64,000 nt of DNA from Enterococcus florum (GTDB lineage: Bacteria; Bacillota; Bacilli; Lactobacillales; Enterococcaceae), in the NCBI RefSeq assembly GCF_004309355.1, contig NZ_BJCC01000013.1, forward strand, positions 124,001 to 188,000, given 5' to 3'. Each line of letters opens with the position of its first letter. Positions within the stretch are counted from its first letter, which is position 1. Both the position numbers and the translations under genes were made by a program. The notes below the pieces were generated by a model. The model saw nothing but the letters and a program-made list of their open reading frames with translations, did not search any database and was not told the origin of the DNA. Shown in pieces: positions 32,701-39,694 of this stretch.

Positions 32701-33536
32701 CCCCAACTATAAAGATTTTCTTCGGTTTGAAAAAGGACGTGGTGATACCCCATAGCAATCTCTTTAAATCCTTCGCTTTCAACAAGGGCCGTTAATGCTG
32801 GCACCTCCATTGGTACAGGGTTGTCATTTGGCAATCCTGAAATAGGGATCAAGCGTCTACCATAAGCTAGTCCACCAATTCCCCAAGCATACACTTTTCC
32901 ACTTTCTGTGACTGCAAAAACAGCATCATTAGAGGTATCATCTCCTGATTCAACAGCAATAACTTTTTCAGTTTCTGGAATTTGTACTTTTACGGGAGAA
33001 TGGGCGTCAGCTAGACTATTATTCCCCATTTTTCCTCTTGCACCATTTCCCCAAGCATAGATCTTTCCATCTTCTGTGAGAGCAAAAAAGGCTCGATAAC
33101 TAGTTACAATTTCCTTAACCTTTATGTCATTATCCACAAAAAAAGGAAGTCGCTTCATTCCTCCGAAATACCGTGCCTCCTCAGCAACACCCGCTCCTAA
33201 TTTTCCATTCGCATTGTGCCCCCAAGTCCAAACATAGCCTTGATAATCTATTGCAGCACCAGAAGCTTCATTATTCGCAATCCCCTTAAACCTGATTGCA
33301 GAAGCTAACTCTGGAGTTCTTGCATTAGTATCGGGTATAGGTGTTATGTCTACAGGCCACAAGTCACTAGGAATAGCTAACGGACTATTGCCAGAAAAGA
33401 CACTTCCACTATTACCAGTTGATAAACCAGCATCTGTCTCTTCTGCGTTCGTCACCTGCTGCATCGTACTAGCCAAAAGAGCTAGTAATGCTGCAGCTGC
33501 GATTACAAAAACACTTCTTTTCTTAAACTTAAACAT
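29715..33536 (-). CDS. Large secreted RCC1-repeat protein of the SipW/TasA locus
   Basis: The 1273-residue exported protein has a signal peptide (FVIAAAALLALLASTMQQ, cleavage near residue 31). Residues about 95-420 contain six RCC1-like repeats with the WG-x-n-G-x-LG pattern (WTWGHNANGKLG, YAWGNGARGKMG, YSWGMSTYGVLG and others), predicting a beta-propeller. The middle and C-terminal parts have no family I recognise; one segment (around 950-1010) is helical and Trp/Glu-rich. There is no LPxTG motif, membrane anchor or choline-binding repeat, so attachment must be non-covalent or through the fibre proteins. It begins 14 bp after the second TasA-like gene (AAAGGAG site) and is the last gene of the locus. 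RCC1 propellers usually bind proteins, so an adhesin or fibre-cap role is plausible but unproven. Confidence 0.75.
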   Translation of the reverse strand: MFKFKKRSVFVIAAAALLALLASTMQQVTNAEETDAGLSTGNSGSVFSGNSPLAIPSDLWPVDITPIPDTNARTPELASAIRFKGIANNEASGAAIDYQGYVWTWGHNANGKLGAGVAEEARYFGGMKRLPFFVDNDIKVKEIVTSYRAFFALTEDGKIYAWGNGARGKMGNNSLADAHSPVKVQIPETEKVIAVESGDDTSNDAVFAVTESGKVYAWGIGGLAYGRRLIPISGLPNDNPVPMEVPALTALVESEGFKEIAMGYHHVLFQTEENLYSWGMSTYGVLGRGAGAPDTLTPTKIPFFEGKEILDIDVDYYTNLVLTSENEIYRWGSIAGKLGSYHTTVNSPELTEIDTNLVSYVPTMTQVQASRYGGSAVDHHGRIWVFGYNVHYNFLTDGQLFGTASAASPYDFTQPSRGKLNQYLSKFTQLPRTMGDGDTESALWGAAEKPGVKSPVFTDVLNSSLNARTSITLDNYRNYGNWSELDGKHPTIYDKKYYQTVGTIGTVTTNNAAGKRAAHSRVYLIDEEGNKLVYVVHRSKNLANAISGNYYIASDNYTGDWFVDNRTTTDLPAGVTEKTSVPAIKESERSWIELSTGGEPNDFTGKQHAVTEVPFVDQLSLYESTATILDSAGNIYKQTFNGSGNIAWGWDYVAAYDHESNGNPTVNGLYDSYCYELMFMRGAPRATPGDIKISAPMEKHYKSQNASENVKIEVGLGSAYHSPQLNLTIEPELKDARYVVMPYDSDDPNSAIVSPTEDEFNAAYTAASTLGYTAFDLAEENGWKGIKQGIGQPEVKLTDESITIEDNCIVWVLVKTDYYQAEPVNIQRKVFDNFYTDATIKHQGVEHDKTSNILYKATDKNVTKVTNDGIAKLVGFPLDKNGKIIGTPTAPPTFGYDKAKVAKLSDAEWSAIFDTTDVKDELVTKHRQDLVAKTKKDFEDSGNTWTQAIEDRIVAWINTWIEEWVEDEWLPKYKAAWEFYTPQAAEKTYELNGVADATNNDNLEADEGELAVCENYTHSFHYQKKDEAYAKVHYLGVDDEGEKLDPFKMASEDVLRDVSYKRIPPDLLVDSVEYTPDQYKQTNGTPATTFPINVTGATDIGTNGDLTFKVPASTAEITVNVIYKAFTSIQLHVRQVIQNPNSSVKKPSNGFMSLDNVKLPSYDQMVTRKNITTHSGDINKTVPYNEYTVSLEKGYKGIKVNWITPQYYEYIGFVLSEAESGQDITNLNNSKNIHLDCDGTEEYWLTIYLEPDTTINDYAWDQKTNDFGKIKVP

Positions 33537-33550
33537 TCTCTAGCTCCTTT

Positions 33551-34207
33551 CTAGCCGGCTAGTATCTCCTGCAATTTTTCGTCTATCGTTTTTAGTGGAT
33601 CTGTTGTCTGTGCATTCGCACTCCCCCACCATGAGATTCGATAATCGTTGCTCTTCGTATGAATCGCTTCCGTCTTCGCAACGATATCGAATTTTACATC
33701 CTTGTACTCCTCTTTTTGCTCATCAGGAATACTGATCTTGACCTTCTCAAACAAGTTCGGTGTCGTTTGTCCAGGTGCCAGCTTGCCAAGATAATAATAG
33801 TAGCCGTCCTTTCCATCCTTCCACTGCGTGTCATCGATTCCGATCAAGGTTACTTGGTCTCCTAGATTCACTTCAAAGATTTCTCCGTCTTTTTGTGCCG
33901 TTGGAAATACCATGATTCGTACAAAGGCATCGATATCTTCGGTATTCTTCGCTGCAACCACTTTATCAACTTCTTCATCCAGTTCAACTTCGTCCCGCGG
34001 ATCAAAATCATCCTCCAAACCAACATTGAACAAAGGATTTCCTGACTTGAAATTATTCTGTACAGAATCTGTCGTCATAAACCAAGCAAAAGTCGACAGC
34101 AGTACCAGACTGACCGTTAAGGCTGCTACCATGCCTTTTGACAATTTCCGTATGCTTCTCCATTTCTCAGTGAATCTTTTTAGATAAGTGTGTAGCTGAT
34201 TCTTCAA
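33551..34207 (-). CDS. SipW-dependent TasA/CalY-like fibre protein (second copy)
   Basis: The 218-residue product has the SipW-type signal pattern: a hydrophobic stretch ending STFAWFMTTDSVQNNFKSG, as in TasA/CalY (camelysin) proteins cleaved by ER-type signal peptidases. The mature part is a beta-rich BsuPD/TasA-like domain with DAFVRIMVFP and the late motif YYYLGKLAPGQTTPNLFEKV. The start is TTG (34207) with GAGGTG 8 bp before. It lies between the LPxTG protein gene and the RCC1 gene. A role as fibre subunit or fibre anchor is inferred from the TasA family. Confidence 0.8.
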   Translation of the reverse strand: MKNQLHTYLKRFTEKWRSIRKLSKGMVAALTVSLVLLSTFAWFMTTDSVQNNFKSGNPLFNVGLEDDFDPRDEVELDEEVDKVVAAKNTEDIDAFVRIMVFPTAQKDGEIFEVNLGDQVTLIGIDDTQWKDGKDGYYYYLGKLAPGQTTPNLFEKVKISIPDEQKEEYKDVKFDIVAKTEAIHTKSNDYRISWWGSANAQTTDPLKTIDEKLQEILAG

Positions 34208-34234
34208 AACTGCATCACCTCATTTCAATACAAC

Positions 34235-34275
34235 AAACTGGTGCCTTCAAAATTGTTGTTGAAGAGCACCAGTTT
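34235..34275 (-). terminator. Strong intra-operon hairpin (attenuator or processing site)
   Basis: AAACTGGTGC with TTCAA (34235-34250) pairs with TTGAA and GCACCAGTTT (34259-34275), with a small bulge. The minus-strand side lacks a real T-run (TTTGTTGTATTG), so it probably lowers or processes rather than ends transcription between the LPxTG gene and the downstream fibre genes. Confidence 0.5.
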
Positions 34276-34316
34276 CGTTAGTATTCTCAATTTACATGCA
34301 CTACAACATTTCTATC

Positions 34317-35033
34317 CTATTCAGATCTTTTTTGTTTCATTTTCATAAAGCATACTGCTGCAACAAGAAGGATGCCTAGTGCGAATAGTCCATTATTGAT
34401 TCGTTCTCCAGTACGCGGCAATACTTTGCCGCTGTTCGAACCAGAAGGGCTCGAAGGACTGGCAGGCGAACCAGGGGACTCCCCAGACGTTTTTGGCAGC
34501 TCATCCTTTTTCTTTTCGGTATGGACGGCTGTAAATATCCAATCAACCTCTGCTTCACTCGGACCTGAAAAATAGACTTGGTTCCAGTTTTCAATCTCGT
34601 TTACTCGCAGATTGATCACTGCTTGGATTTCTGATTTTGCAGGTATCGTTCCGAAAGAAACCTCCTTGCTTCCACTCTTGTCGTTGCTTAAATTGCCTTG
34701 ATAGACTTCTTGATCTTCCAATAGGATCTGCATGGACATGTTTTCGATCAAATCAACTTTTCCCGATTTGGACTTTGGTTCGATCGCCAGCTTCAGCTGG
34801 TAATCTTCGTCCAGGGTATTTTTGATAATCAAATTCCTTTTAACAGTATCACCTGGCTGCAAATCATCTAGGTTGAAAAAGTAGCCCCCATCTTTTGAAA
34901 CATTTATCCCACTCTCATCTCCGACTAAAAAACCATCGGGCAGATTGGTTTCTGCCGCCGAAGCTTTTTGAAATGGTATAGCAGATAGGATCAAGACCAA
35001 TAATACGACAAGCATTCTTTTAAGTCGTTCCAC
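34317..35033 (-). CDS. LPxTG-anchored surface protein of the SipW/TasA locus
   Basis: The 238-residue product starts at GTG 35033 (MERLKRMLVVLLVLILS), 7 bp after GGAG. Signal peptide, then a mature beta-rich domain (VSKDGGYFFNLDDLQPGDTV and RNLIIKNTLDEDYQLKL), a Ser/Pro/Gly spacer, and the sorting signal LPRTGERINNGLFALGILL with a basic tail. It would be linked to peptidoglycan by the housekeeping sortase. The domain resembles proteins encoded with TasA-like fibres that link the fibre to the wall (role comparable to TapA). It is placed between the two TasA-like genes. Confidence 0.8.
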   Translation of the reverse strand: MERLKRMLVVLLVLILSAIPFQKASAAETNLPDGFLVGDESGINVSKDGGYFFNLDDLQPGDTVKRNLIIKNTLDEDYQLKLAIEPKSKSGKVDLIENMSMQILLEDQEVYQGNLSNDKSGSKEVSFGTIPAKSEIQAVINLRVNEIENWNQVYFSGPSEAEVDWIFTAVHTEKKKDELPKTSGESPGSPASPSSPSGSNSGKVLPRTGERINNGLFALGILLVAAVCFMKMKQKRSE

Positions 35034-35152
35034 AATCTCACTCCTATTCTTTGCAATTTTCCAAACAGCTGTTATCACAAAGAAATCTGATGATTCTTGT
35101 TTTTTGAGGTGCTATCTGAATCTTTTGATATATCGTACTGTCTAGCTTCTTC

Positions 35153-36127
35153 TTATAGCGCAGCTTTGATTGCATTGGCAATACTTGTTGGAATTCCTGG
35201 GAATCCGCCGCCATCGATCGCTTCTTCTGTTGCTTGCAATGCTTCGATACGAACATCCAATGCGTAGTCCATTAATTGATACGTATTATCTGCGCTGCCG
35301 TCTAGTTTCACTGTTTCCAAAATCAATGGAGAAACTTCACCTGGTGCCAGTTTGCCAATGTAGTAGAACCAACCGCCTGCAGGATCATACGCCCATTTGC
35401 CAGCAGTCGCTGCAGCAGTGTCTACATCACTTGAATAACCCAATAAGATTTTGTCATCAATTGCTGATTTTGTAATATCTGCTGTAGCAGGAGATGGTGC
35501 TGTTGCCCAGTCTTTTGTTGCTGTTGTGCCAAGTTTGTAGTACAAGTATTTCACATTTGTGACAGTGACTGTTGACGCTGTTAGATCGTATGCAAAGTCT
35601 GCATCCATCTTGTACAAGTCACCGCTTGTCGCATCTGTACGGTACAATGCAAATTCGTATTTACCTGTCATTACTTCTTTACCAACAAGCGTCATGCCAG
35701 CAGGAACGCCACTAGGTGTCAATCCTAAATCTGCAGGTGTTTCATAGCCATTTGCTGCAAAGTCAACAGATGGTACAGGAACGAGTGTCGTATCAGAGTC
35801 TTGGTCAGTGTCATAAGCATACTGTTTCAACTTATTGCCATCTGCTTCCATTTTTTGCAAAGTTTCTTTAAAGGAAAGACGAACAACTACATCTGTGTTA
35901 CTGTTGCTTAGTACGCCGACTTCTTTTTTCACTTCTTGATCTGGCAACCATGGATCTGGTTCTTCAAAGTCCTCGACGATCTTCACGGAGCCATCTGGCA
36001 ACGCACCTGTTTTAAATTTGTTGGTTACGTTATCAGTAGATGTGAACCAAGCATATGTTCCAGCTAGTACCAAAACAATTGCTAAAACTAGTGATACCCC
36101 TAACGCTCTCTTCTTTTTCGAATTCAT
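35153..36127 (-). CDS. SipW-dependent TasA/CalY-like fibre protein (first copy)
   Basis: The 324-residue product begins with the classic SipW-dependent signal (KRALGVSLVLAIVLVLAGTY then AWFTSTDNVTNKF), the hallmark of TasA/CalY-type secreted fibre proteins. The mature part contains VVVRLSFKETLQ and the late motif WFYYIGKLAPGEVSPLILETV shared with the second copy. It directly follows sipW (60-bp gap), the expected chaperone/peptidase-substrate pairing. The ribosome site is AAGGGGG. In Bacillus such proteins form amyloid-like biofilm fibres; here this is an inference from family membership. Confidence 0.85.
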   Translation of the reverse strand: MNSKKKRALGVSLVLAIVLVLAGTYAWFTSTDNVTNKFKTGALPDGSVKIVEDFEEPDPWLPDQEVKKEVGVLSNSNTDVVVRLSFKETLQKMEADGNKLKQYAYDTDQDSDTTLVPVPSVDFAANGYETPADLGLTPSGVPAGMTLVGKEVMTGKYEFALYRTDATSGDLYKMDADFAYDLTASTVTVTNVKYLYYKLGTTATKDWATAPSPATADITKSAIDDKILLGYSSDVDTAAATAGKWAYDPAGGWFYYIGKLAPGEVSPLILETVKLDGSADNTYQLMDYALDVRIEALQATEEAIDGGGFPGIPTSIANAIKAAL

Positions 36128-36187
36128 TTAGAATCCCCCTTAAAATTTTTTATGCTATCAAAAAGTTGTGACACTTTTTGTAAAGCC

Positions 36188-36727
36188 TTACGTGAAAAAC
36201 TTCCGTTGAATCATTCCAATAGATAGGAGAAAGACCGCTCCCACCCCAATGCTTAAAACAAGATTGTCTCTGATAAATTCCAGCAATCGTCCGACAAAAG
36301 GAGTTGCAAATTGGACCGTCCCGATGATCTGTTTGCCAGATATTTCTGGATCATCCATATTATTTGCGTCTCCTCTTGTAATGAAGGTATCTTTCTTTTC
36401 ATCGACAGAAACAACACGGTGAGTCAGATAGACAGACCCATCCTCGATCCCAGTCGGAACAAAGGTCACCACATCATCGACAACAATGTCCTTTGCTTTT
36501 TTGATCTTAACAACGATGACATCGCCTTTTTCAAAGCTTTGTCCTTTGAACCGCTCGCTTAATGGCGCCTCTGTGTTCATCGAATTCGTCGCAACGGTAT
36601 ATATTCGATAGCCAAACAATGATTTATCCGTTTTATCACTAAAACGGAACATCACTGCTGCTCCAACGATCGCAATTAACAAAACCCAAAAAATAAGATT
36701 AAAGAACCAATACACTTTTTTTTTCAC
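36188..36727 (-). CDS. sipW: ER-type signal peptidase I (SipW)
   Basis: The 179-residue membrane enzyme cleaves the unusual signal peptides of TasA/CalY-like proteins. The N-terminal helix (about 5-27) precedes the catalytic Ser49 (VATNSMNTEAP). A histidine (H103 in YLTHRVV) replaces the lysine of ordinary bacterial SPase I, and RGDANNMDD holds the conserved Asp; a C-terminal helix follows. These are features of the archaeal/ER branch. The GTG start at 36727 is preferred, with AAGGATGG 6 bp before it; an ATG 11 codons upstream has no ribosome site. Confidence 0.9.
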   Translation of the reverse strand: MKKKVYWFFNLIFWVLLIAIVGAAVMFRFSDKTDKSLFGYRIYTVATNSMNTEAPLSERFKGQSFEKGDVIVVKIKKAKDIVVDDVVTFVPTGIEDGSVYLTHRVVSVDEKKDTFITRGDANNMDDPEISGKQIIGTVQFATPFVGRLLEFIRDNLVLSIGVGAVFLLSIGMIQRKFFT

Positions 36728-36805
36728 TAAAATCCATCCTTCAAACGTCTTTTTTTGCATAACAAATAACAGTAATTTACTGAAAAATTATTTCAATTAC
36801 TTTTT

Positions 36806-37480
36806 CTATGCGATATATTCATATAGATGTTGGTTCATTACATAGCCTTTTCCCCAAGAAGTTTTGGCGAACTCATCCGGCAATTGCTGATCCCTAAGCT
36901 TTTTTTCGATCCTTTTCTTGATCGAAGAAAGCTGGCTCATGGTCGAATGATCACATCTTTTCCAAATCTGCAGACACAGCTCTTCTCTGGTCACCAGTTT
37001 GCCATTGCTTTCATAAATGATTGAAAAGAATTTTTTTTCATTTTTTGATAAAGGCAGATCAGTCAAAGAAACTCGTTTACCGAAAGTACAACCCTCCGTT
37101 TTCTCTGATGTGACCAGTTTCTTAGAAGAAAACAAATCCCGCAGCCGATCCTTAGGCATTGATGCACAAATCCACCCACTTAATATATTGTTCTGAATAT
37201 CCTTTTTTACATTTTCAGACACTACCTTGTCTACCTTGCGGAAAATAGGCATCCCGTTCTGCTGTAAAAAGGGCAATATGGTATTCATTTCACTTTCGGT
37301 AATTAGTTCACTAATGACAATGAAATCAAAATAATTCAGGCAAGCGGAAGGCATCTGATCCAAAAAAAGTCCATCCATTGTTTGGGATGTAACAAACACC
37401 TCGAAATTTAACTGCTGCAGCTTCGTTTGCAAGTCTACTTCAGCTAAAATATTCTTGGTCAGAACCATGATTTTCTTCAT
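36806..37480 (-). CDS. Winged-helix regulator with receiver-like domain lacking the phospho-Asp
   Basis: The 224-residue OmpR-like protein has an N-terminal domain shaped like a receiver (MKKIMVLTKNILAEVDLQ). At the usual phosphorylation strand it reads DFIVISELI, with Ser where Asp is expected. The C-terminal winged helix (about 145-220) is standard (TREELCLQIWKRCDHSTMSQ and WGKGYVM). It is first of the sipW/tasA operon and is a paralogue of the regulator at 39695-40465, which closes the pilus operon. It would sense something other than a kinase. It starts about 200 bp from the left inverted repeat, so it is the likely output gene of the invertible promoter. Confidence 0.8.
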   Translation of the reverse strand: MKKIMVLTKNILAEVDLQTKLQQLNFEVFVTSQTMDGLFLDQMPSACLNYFDFIVISELITESEMNTILPFLQQNGMPIFRKVDKVVSENVKKDIQNNILSGWICASMPKDRLRDLFSSKKLVTSEKTEGCTFGKRVSLTDLPLSKNEKKFFSIIYESNGKLVTREELCLQIWKRCDHSTMSQLSSIKKRIEKKLRDQQLPDEFAKTSWGKGYVMNQHLYEYIA

Positions 37481-37592
37481 TTGCAGATCCGCTCCTTTTT
37501 ATAGTTTGTTTCTTTCAAGAAATGCTGAAATCTCCGGCATATAAAATTCATTTCACTTTTCTCTTTTTTCCTAAACCCAAGAGGATTTATTG

Positions 37593-37627
37593 ACATACGG
37601 GAGATTTATACTACAATTAGCGTATGT
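37593..37627 (-). promoter_or_regulatory. Inverted repeat and possible native promoter before the regulator
   Basis: ACATACG (37593-37599) and CGTATGT (37621-37627) flank a TATAAA-like box read on the minus strand, with no good -35. It may be an autoregulatory or activator site at a weak resident promoter of the regulator gene. Confidence 0.4.
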
Positions 37628-37682
37628 TTATAAAAAACAAACGTTACTATATACCATCAAATGCTTTCCCTGTTACATCAAC

Positions 37683-37711
37683 TTTTCTTGATATAACAAA
37701 AAACAAGAAAA
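37683..37711 (+). repeat. Left inverted repeat of the invertible segment (recombinase site)
   Basis: The 29-bp site consists of TTTTCTTG, the 13-bp centre ATATAACAAAAAA, and CAAGAAAA. It is identical to 39182-39210 in the opposite orientation. The internal 8-bp arms are themselves inverted around the centre, the shape of a tyrosine recombinase core site. Flanking bases are not shared between the copies. Confidence 0.85.
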
Positions 37712-37785
37712 GGTAAAAAACAAGTGAGAAATCAATGTTTATTTTTAACTTTGACGAGGATAGACGGCGCATAAAAAAATTCGCC

Positions 37786-37816
37786 AAAAAAAAAAGCCCG
37801 TCAAATAATGACGGAC
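37786..37816 (-). terminator. Terminator of the recombinase gene
   Basis: On the minus strand GTCCGTCA, loop TTATT, TGACGGGC (one G-T pair), followed by ten T. It insulates the regulator at 36806-37480 from recombinase transcription in the present orientation. Confidence 0.92.
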
Positions 37817-37847
37817 AATTCAGCATTTTCAGTTCTGTTTTAGTGGA

Positions 37848-38960
37848 TCAATCGATCTCAATTCCTTTTTCCATAGAAAGAATGACTTCAATTCTCTGTT
37901 CGAGCATGGCATCTGCATAAGTGTCCAACGTCATCTGAGTGGAAGCATGTCCCAACAATGCACTTACTGAAGGAATGTCTCCATTGGTCTCTAAACATCT
38001 TGTAGCAAAGGTATGTCTCAGCTGATGGAAATGAATATGCGGCAATTGCGCTCTTTTTCTGATTTTATGAAAATAATACGTGATGAGTCTGGGCTCAAAT
38101 GGATGGCCATTCTTGGCAAAGACAAACTCTCCTTGAATGTATTTTTTGTGCTCCAGCAGCATTTGTTTCAGCTTGTTTCCAAAAGGAATATGCCGTTCAG
38201 AGGATCTCGTTTTAGAACTAGCATAGATCAATTGAGTTTTTTCTCCAGCTTTGTTGCCCGGGATGCGTTGATATGTCGAATCGACGCGGATCAAATTCTC
38301 TTCAAAATCGATATTTTCCCAGCGCAATGCAGAGATTTCGCCGATCCTCAATCCAGCATATAACGATAAAAAGACTGGCAGTCTTCCTTCTTTCTTTTCT
38401 GAAAGTGCGGCCTGCTCCAACATCCGTTGCTCTTTTTTCGTCAGTGCTCGAACTTTTTCTCGTTTGATTTTGGGAAGTTTTACCTGATCAAATGGATTAA
38501 TCGGAAGCTTATTTTCTCTCTTGGCTGCCTGGAAACATTTGATGGTCAATCTGAAGATATTATTTATCGAGCTGGCATTCAGATTGTTTTCCTGCATACT
38601 TTTGAGCAACTCGTCTCCATGTTTCTCTCTCAATTCATTCAGAGAAATATGTCCAATAATTGGGTTTACGTATTTATGGAATTTATACTGATAGCTCGAA
38701 TATGTAGAAGGTTTTATTTCTAGTTGTTTTTCTGACAGCCATCTAAGGTTCCATTCCTGAAAAGTTAAGTACGGATCACCATTAGCGTCAAGGATTTGTT
38801 GATACATTAGTTTGTATTCATACAGTTTTTTTCGGACTTCCTGATAACTTTTTCCATAAATGTAACCATATTTGATACGACCATTGGCATGTCTGCCTTT
38901 AAAGTAACGGCCTTCCCAGCGGCCATCTTTTCTTTTATATATATTTTCACCTTTACGCAT
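37848..38960 (-). CDS. Tyrosine recombinase/integrase inside the inverted repeats
   Basis: This 370-residue site-specific recombinase has an N-terminal arm-binding-like region (KDGRWEGRYFKGRHANGR), a SAM-like core-binding domain (about 65-165), and a catalytic domain (about 170-365). It has the full catalytic set: R205 in YAGLRIGEIS, H312 and R315 in HFHQLRHTF, H338 in LLGHAS and Y348 in TLDTYAD. Its family includes Tn916-type integrases. No excisionase or other mobile genes accompany it. Because the gene is enclosed by inverted copies of one site, its likely job is to invert its own segment. The start follows AAAGGAG, and a small hairpin (GGCTTAGCC) lies just before. Confidence 0.9.
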   Translation of the reverse strand: MRKGENIYKRKDGRWEGRYFKGRHANGRIKYGYIYGKSYQEVRKKLYEYKLMYQQILDANGDPYLTFQEWNLRWLSEKQLEIKPSTYSSYQYKFHKYVNPIIGHISLNELREKHGDELLKSMQENNLNASSINNIFRLTIKCFQAAKRENKLPINPFDQVKLPKIKREKVRALTKKEQRMLEQAALSEKKEGRLPVFLSLYAGLRIGEISALRWENIDFEENLIRVDSTYQRIPGNKAGEKTQLIYASSKTRSSERHIPFGNKLKQMLLEHKKYIQGEFVFAKNGHPFEPRLITYYFHKIRKRAQLPHIHFHQLRHTFATRCLETNGDIPSVSALLGHASTQMTLDTYADAMLEQRIEVILSMEKGIEID

Positions 38961-39099
38961 GTTTTCTCCTTTCGATTTGACGGCTAAGCCGACGTCTTAT
39001 AGAAAATATGATTAAAACAACCTTTTTCTCAAATATTTTTAAATCAAATTCCAAAAAAATTTATTCAATTAATAAAAAAAGTTATTTTTGGATTATTCA

Positions 39100-39128
39100 T
39101 TGACTTAATCTTGGTTAAATTTTATAAT
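39100..39128 (+). promoter_or_regulatory. Consensus promoter inside the invertible segment, facing outward
   Basis: TTGACT (39100-39105), 17-bp spacer, TATAAT (39123-39128). It is one mismatch from perfect sigma-70 consensus. It points right, away from the recombinase gene, and ends 53 bp before the right repeat. After inversion it would point left toward the regulator at 36806-37480. Confidence 0.85.
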
Positions 39129-39181
39129 TATTATTACAATAAATGGTTTTTAACACATTAAAATGTAGCTCCGATAAAGTT

Positions 39182-39210
39182 TTTTCTTGTTTTTTGTTAT
39201 ATCAAGAAAA
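39182..39210 (-). repeat. Right inverted repeat of the invertible segment (recombinase site)
   Basis: This is the exact reverse complement of 37683-37711 over all 29 bases (arms TTTTCTTG and CAAGAAAA). It lies between the outward promoter and the gene-free AT-rich region on the right. Confidence 0.85.
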
Positions 39211-39559
39211 AAACAATGGTTAGAATTATTTTAATCCATTATAAATAAAAATCACATCAAATGTATAGTCTTTTTTTAAAAAAAATAAAAAAAATCACTT
39301 TTTAGATTAAATTTAAATAATAACAATTGTTTTTATTTGGCAAAAAATGCTTTTATTCCTTTTGTTAAAAAACAATGAATTTATTTGATAAGTTACTTTC
39401 TACCCCTCAAACTAGCATTTTTGAGCTTAAATAGCACATTCATCTATTATAAATAATGTATTCACTAGCTAAAAAATAGACCTTCGTTTGATGCTTTTAC
39501 GATATTCGCAGTTCATTCATTAATTTTCAATATGAGAAACGCTAGATTCATCTGGATAG
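39211..39559. other. AT-rich gene-free interval
   Basis: About 350 bp of very AT-rich DNA without a usable reading frame. In the present orientation the outward promoter would transcribe into this region and stop at the hairpins at 39560-39595 and 39635-39673. Confidence 0.6.
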
Positions 39560-39595
39560 AAAAAAGCCCAATCATCGATTTAAGATGGTTGGGCT
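39560..39595. terminator. Terminator-type hairpin downstream of the pilus operon
   Basis: AGCCCAATCATC (39565-39576) pairs with GATGGTTGGGCT (39584-39595). On the minus strand a run of six T follows; on the plus strand the tail is TTCTTAG, so plus-strand termination is weaker. Confidence 0.75.
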
Positions 39596-39634
39596 TCTTA
39601 GTAGGTTTTTTCGTCAATGAGTGTTGGTGAACTC

Positions 39635-39673
39635 AAAAATGGACGACTTTCTATTTTGAAAATCGTCCATTTT
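39635..39673 (-). terminator. Terminator of the pilus-operon regulator gene
   Basis: AAAATGGACGA (39636-39646) pairs perfectly with TCGTCCATTTT (39663-39673). A T-run follows on the minus strand. It lies 22 bp past the stop codon. Confidence 0.8.
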
Positions 39674-39694
39674 GAATTTAGTTCTGTCATTTCT

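Larger units (their letters stand above)
37712..39181. mobile_element. Putative invertible DNA segment (1470 bp) carrying recombinase and outward promoter
   Basis: The segment is bounded by the inverted 29-bp sites. It contains one gene, a tyrosine recombinase on the minus strand, its terminator (37786-37816), and a consensus promoter (39100-39128) directed out of the right end. No phage, conjugation or cargo genes are present, so this is better explained as an inversion switch than as an integrated element. Confidence 0.75.

Noticed and set aside
35170-35475. 101-codon plus-strand ORF opposite the first TasA-like gene
   Set aside because: Antisense shadow of a gene with a clear SipW-type signal peptide; no ribosome site.
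37712-39181. Recombinase region as a prophage or conjugative element remnant
   Set aside because: The flanking 29-bp copies are inverted, not direct, and no phage, relaxase, excisionase or cargo genes are present; inversion fits better than integration.
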